64,000 nt of DNA from Mycobacterium sp. EPa45 (lineage in GTDB: Bacteria; Actinomycetota; Actinomycetes; Mycobacteriales; Mycobacteriaceae). The position numbers were made by a program, and so were the translations under genes. The notes beneath the pieces were generated by a model. It made no database searches. It saw nothing but the letters and a program-made list of their open reading frames with translations, and was not told the origin of the DNA. The DNA lies in contig NZ_CP011773.1 in the NCBI RefSeq assembly GCF_001021385.1, positions 4,898,001-4,962,000 of the forward strand. The letters run 5' to 3'. Shown here piece after piece: positions 62,777-64,000 of the stretch (position 1 is its first letter; each line of letters opens with the position of its first letter).

Positions 62777-64000
62777 ACTTCATTTTCCGCATCGCGACGG
62801 TACTCGGCGCGGTGCTGCTCGTCTCGGCGCACTGCGCGCCACCGGCGTTGGCAGTCACTCCACCACCGATCGACAATTCCCTGCTGCCGCCACCCGCGCC
62901 GCCCGCTCCACCGCAGCCGACCGAACGGCGTCAGGCGTGCACGGTGCCACCTCCCATCACGAAATCCGGCGTATCGGCAACGCAGCTGGCACGTTTCGAC
63001 ATGGCAGCACTGTGGCGGCTGACGCGCGGGGCCGGCCAGCGGGTGGCTGTGATCGACACCGGGATCGCGCCACATCCCCGGTTGTCCGGTGTCGTCGCCG
63101 GTGGCGACTATGTCTCGACCGGCGACGGCCGACAGGACTGCGACGGGCACGGGACCGTGGTGGCGGGAATCATCGCAGCGGAACCCGACCCGGCGGATGC
63201 GACCGGGTTCACCGGGATCGCGCCGGAGGCAACCCTGATCACGATTCGGCAGTCCAGCAACAAGTTCGGCCCGCTGGCGAATCCCTCCGAACGCGGCGTC
63301 GGCGATGTCGGCACGCTGGCCATGGCGGTGCGCACCGCCGCCGACATGGGTGCGTCGGTGATCAACATCTCGTCGGTGGCCTGCGCCGAGTCGGTTCTGG
63401 ACGACCGCGCCCTCGGTGCTGCGCTGTCGTACGCTGTCGACGTCAAGGATTCGGTCGTGGTCGTCGCCGCGGGCAACGTCGGTGGCGACGGTCAGTGCCC
63501 GGGTCAGAACACCACCGCCGCGCCCACCGAGATCGCCAGCCCCGCTTGGTACGACGACTACGTCCTGGCCGTCGCCTCGGTGAGCGCCCGCGGCGCACCG
63601 TCGGAGTTCAGCCTCCACGGGCCGTGGGTCGATGTCGCGGCGCCTGGCGAAAACGTCGTGTCCCTGGATCCGGACGGCGACGGCGTGATCGACGCGATGC
63701 CCACGCCGGCAGGCCAGTCGGCGATGTCGGGGACGAGCTATGCGGCACCGGTGGTCGCCGGCTTGGTGGCCCTGGTGCGCTCACGTTTCCCTCGGCTCTC
63801 GGCGCGACAGGTGATGACACGCATCGAGACCACCGCACACCACCCGGCCGACGGGTGGAACGCCACAGTGGGCAACGGTGTCGTCGACCCCATGGCCGCA
63901 CTGAGCGACCAAACCGCCGCACCTCCTCAGCCCGCACCACGGCCGTCCACGCCGCCCGCGTCGGCCGGCTCTGACATCCACCACGGGTACGCGGTCGTGG
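62773..64000 (+). CDS. mycP4: Mycosin MycP4, ESX-4 subtilisin-like protease (3' end outside the window)
   Basis: A membrane-anchored serine protease needed for type VII secretion. The reading frame is open to the end of the window (409 codons shown), so the C-terminal helix is missing here. It starts MNFIFRIATVLGAVLLVSAH with a signal peptide, followed by a Pro-rich linker (PPIDNSLLPPPAPPAPP). The catalytic triad is D95 (VIDTGIAP), H126 (DGHGTVVAG) and S322 (SGTSYAAP), with the oxyanion Asn235 (AAGN). It corresponds to Rv3449. It overlaps eccD4 by 4 bases. Confidence 0.95.
   Translation, partial: MNFIFRIATVLGAVLLVSAHCAPPALAVTPPPIDNSLLPPPAPPAPPQPTERRQACTVPPPITKSGVSATQLARFDMAALWRLTRGAGQRVAVIDTGIAPHPRLSGVVAGGDYVSTGDGRQDCDGHGTVVAGIIAAEPDPADATGFTGIAPEATLITIRQSSNKFGPLANPSERGVGDVGTLAMAVRTAADMGASVINISSVACAESVLDDRALGAALSYAVDVKDSVVVVAAGNVGGDGQCPGQNTTAAPTEIASPAWYDDYVLAVASVSARGAPSEFSLHGPWVDVAAPGENVVSLDPDGDGVIDAMPTPAGQSAMSGTSYAAPVVAGLVALVRSRFPRLSARQVMTRIETTAHHPADGWNATVGNGVVDPMAALSDQTAAPPQPAPRPSTPPASAGSDIHHGYAVV

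Noticed and set aside
1..64000. CRISPR arrays, rRNA, tRNA, insertion sequences and prophage genes
   Set aside because: No spaced direct repeats, transposase or integrase motifs, or structural RNA sequences were found on either strand.

Overview
The window is high-GC, densely coded chromosomal DNA from a mycobacterium, very probably a rapid grower (Mycolicibacterium type). It carries mycothiol (mshB) and F420 (fbiC) genes, fadD acyl-CoA synthetases, lpqW, the ESX-4 type VII secretion genes and an MspA-class porin, which is typical of rapid growers. Gene order from about 4 to 55 kb matches, in reverse, the M. tuberculosis Rv1165-Rv1213 stretch as I remember it. That backbone is interrupted by blocks that M. 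tuberculosis does not have at these places.

Layout. 0-4.3 kb: end of an ABC-2 permease, an ICMT-like membrane methyltransferase, an NTF2-like protein, a TetR regulator divergent from an F420-dependent NADP reductase-like gene, a DUF4126 membrane protein and a lipoprotein. 4.3-12.6 kb: glgC and glgM (ADP-glucose and maltose-1-phosphate, for alpha-glucan), then minus-strand genes LOG, fadD6, folP2, gpgS, a DivIVA-like protein, tagA and DUF3117. 12.6-21.8 kb: a STAND-type ATPase, dapE and dapD (lysine/DAP), malQ, a VOC protein, fadD36, a Nudix hydrolase and a small secreted protein. 21.8-33.1 kb: an accessory block that looks like an exopolysaccharide synthesis and export locus. It holds a BcsB-like exported protein, a Wzz-like co-polymerase with a decayed tyrosine-kinase domain, two GT4 glycosyltransferases, a Wzx-like flippase, a Wzy-like polymerase, a Tat-exported beta-helix protein and a membrane acyltransferase. 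33-41 kb: a TauE permease, a frameshifted gene remnant, proline dehydrogenase/pruA with a PucR regulator, an MspA-type porin, dapC and ferredoxin fdxC. 41-55 kb: fbiC, three secreted proteins with Lys/Ser/Ala-rich tails, the mshB operon with a 35-residue small ORF, a ClC channel, a methyltransferase, lpqW, typA and a YrhK-like gene. 55.6-64 kb: a small Cys-pair membrane protein, then an ESX-4 locus (esxT, esxU, Rv3446c-like, eccC4, eccD4, mycP4), cut by the window end.

How they work together. Much of the window concerns the cell envelope and its sugars. glgC, glgM and malQ handle alpha-glucan. gpgS starts methylglucose lipopolysaccharide. dapC, dapD and dapE make diaminopimelate for peptidoglycan. 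lpqW is tied to lipoarabinomannan, the porin gives outer-membrane permeability, and the block at 21.8-33.1 kb probably makes and exports another polysaccharide. That block is the best candidate for an undescribed system. The ESX-4 locus is also in an unexpected place, next to typA rather than next to ribosomal protein genes. No IS elements, prophage, CRISPR arrays, rRNA or convincing tRNA genes were seen. Coordinates and starts come from reading the sequence; family names are from motif recognition, not database searches.
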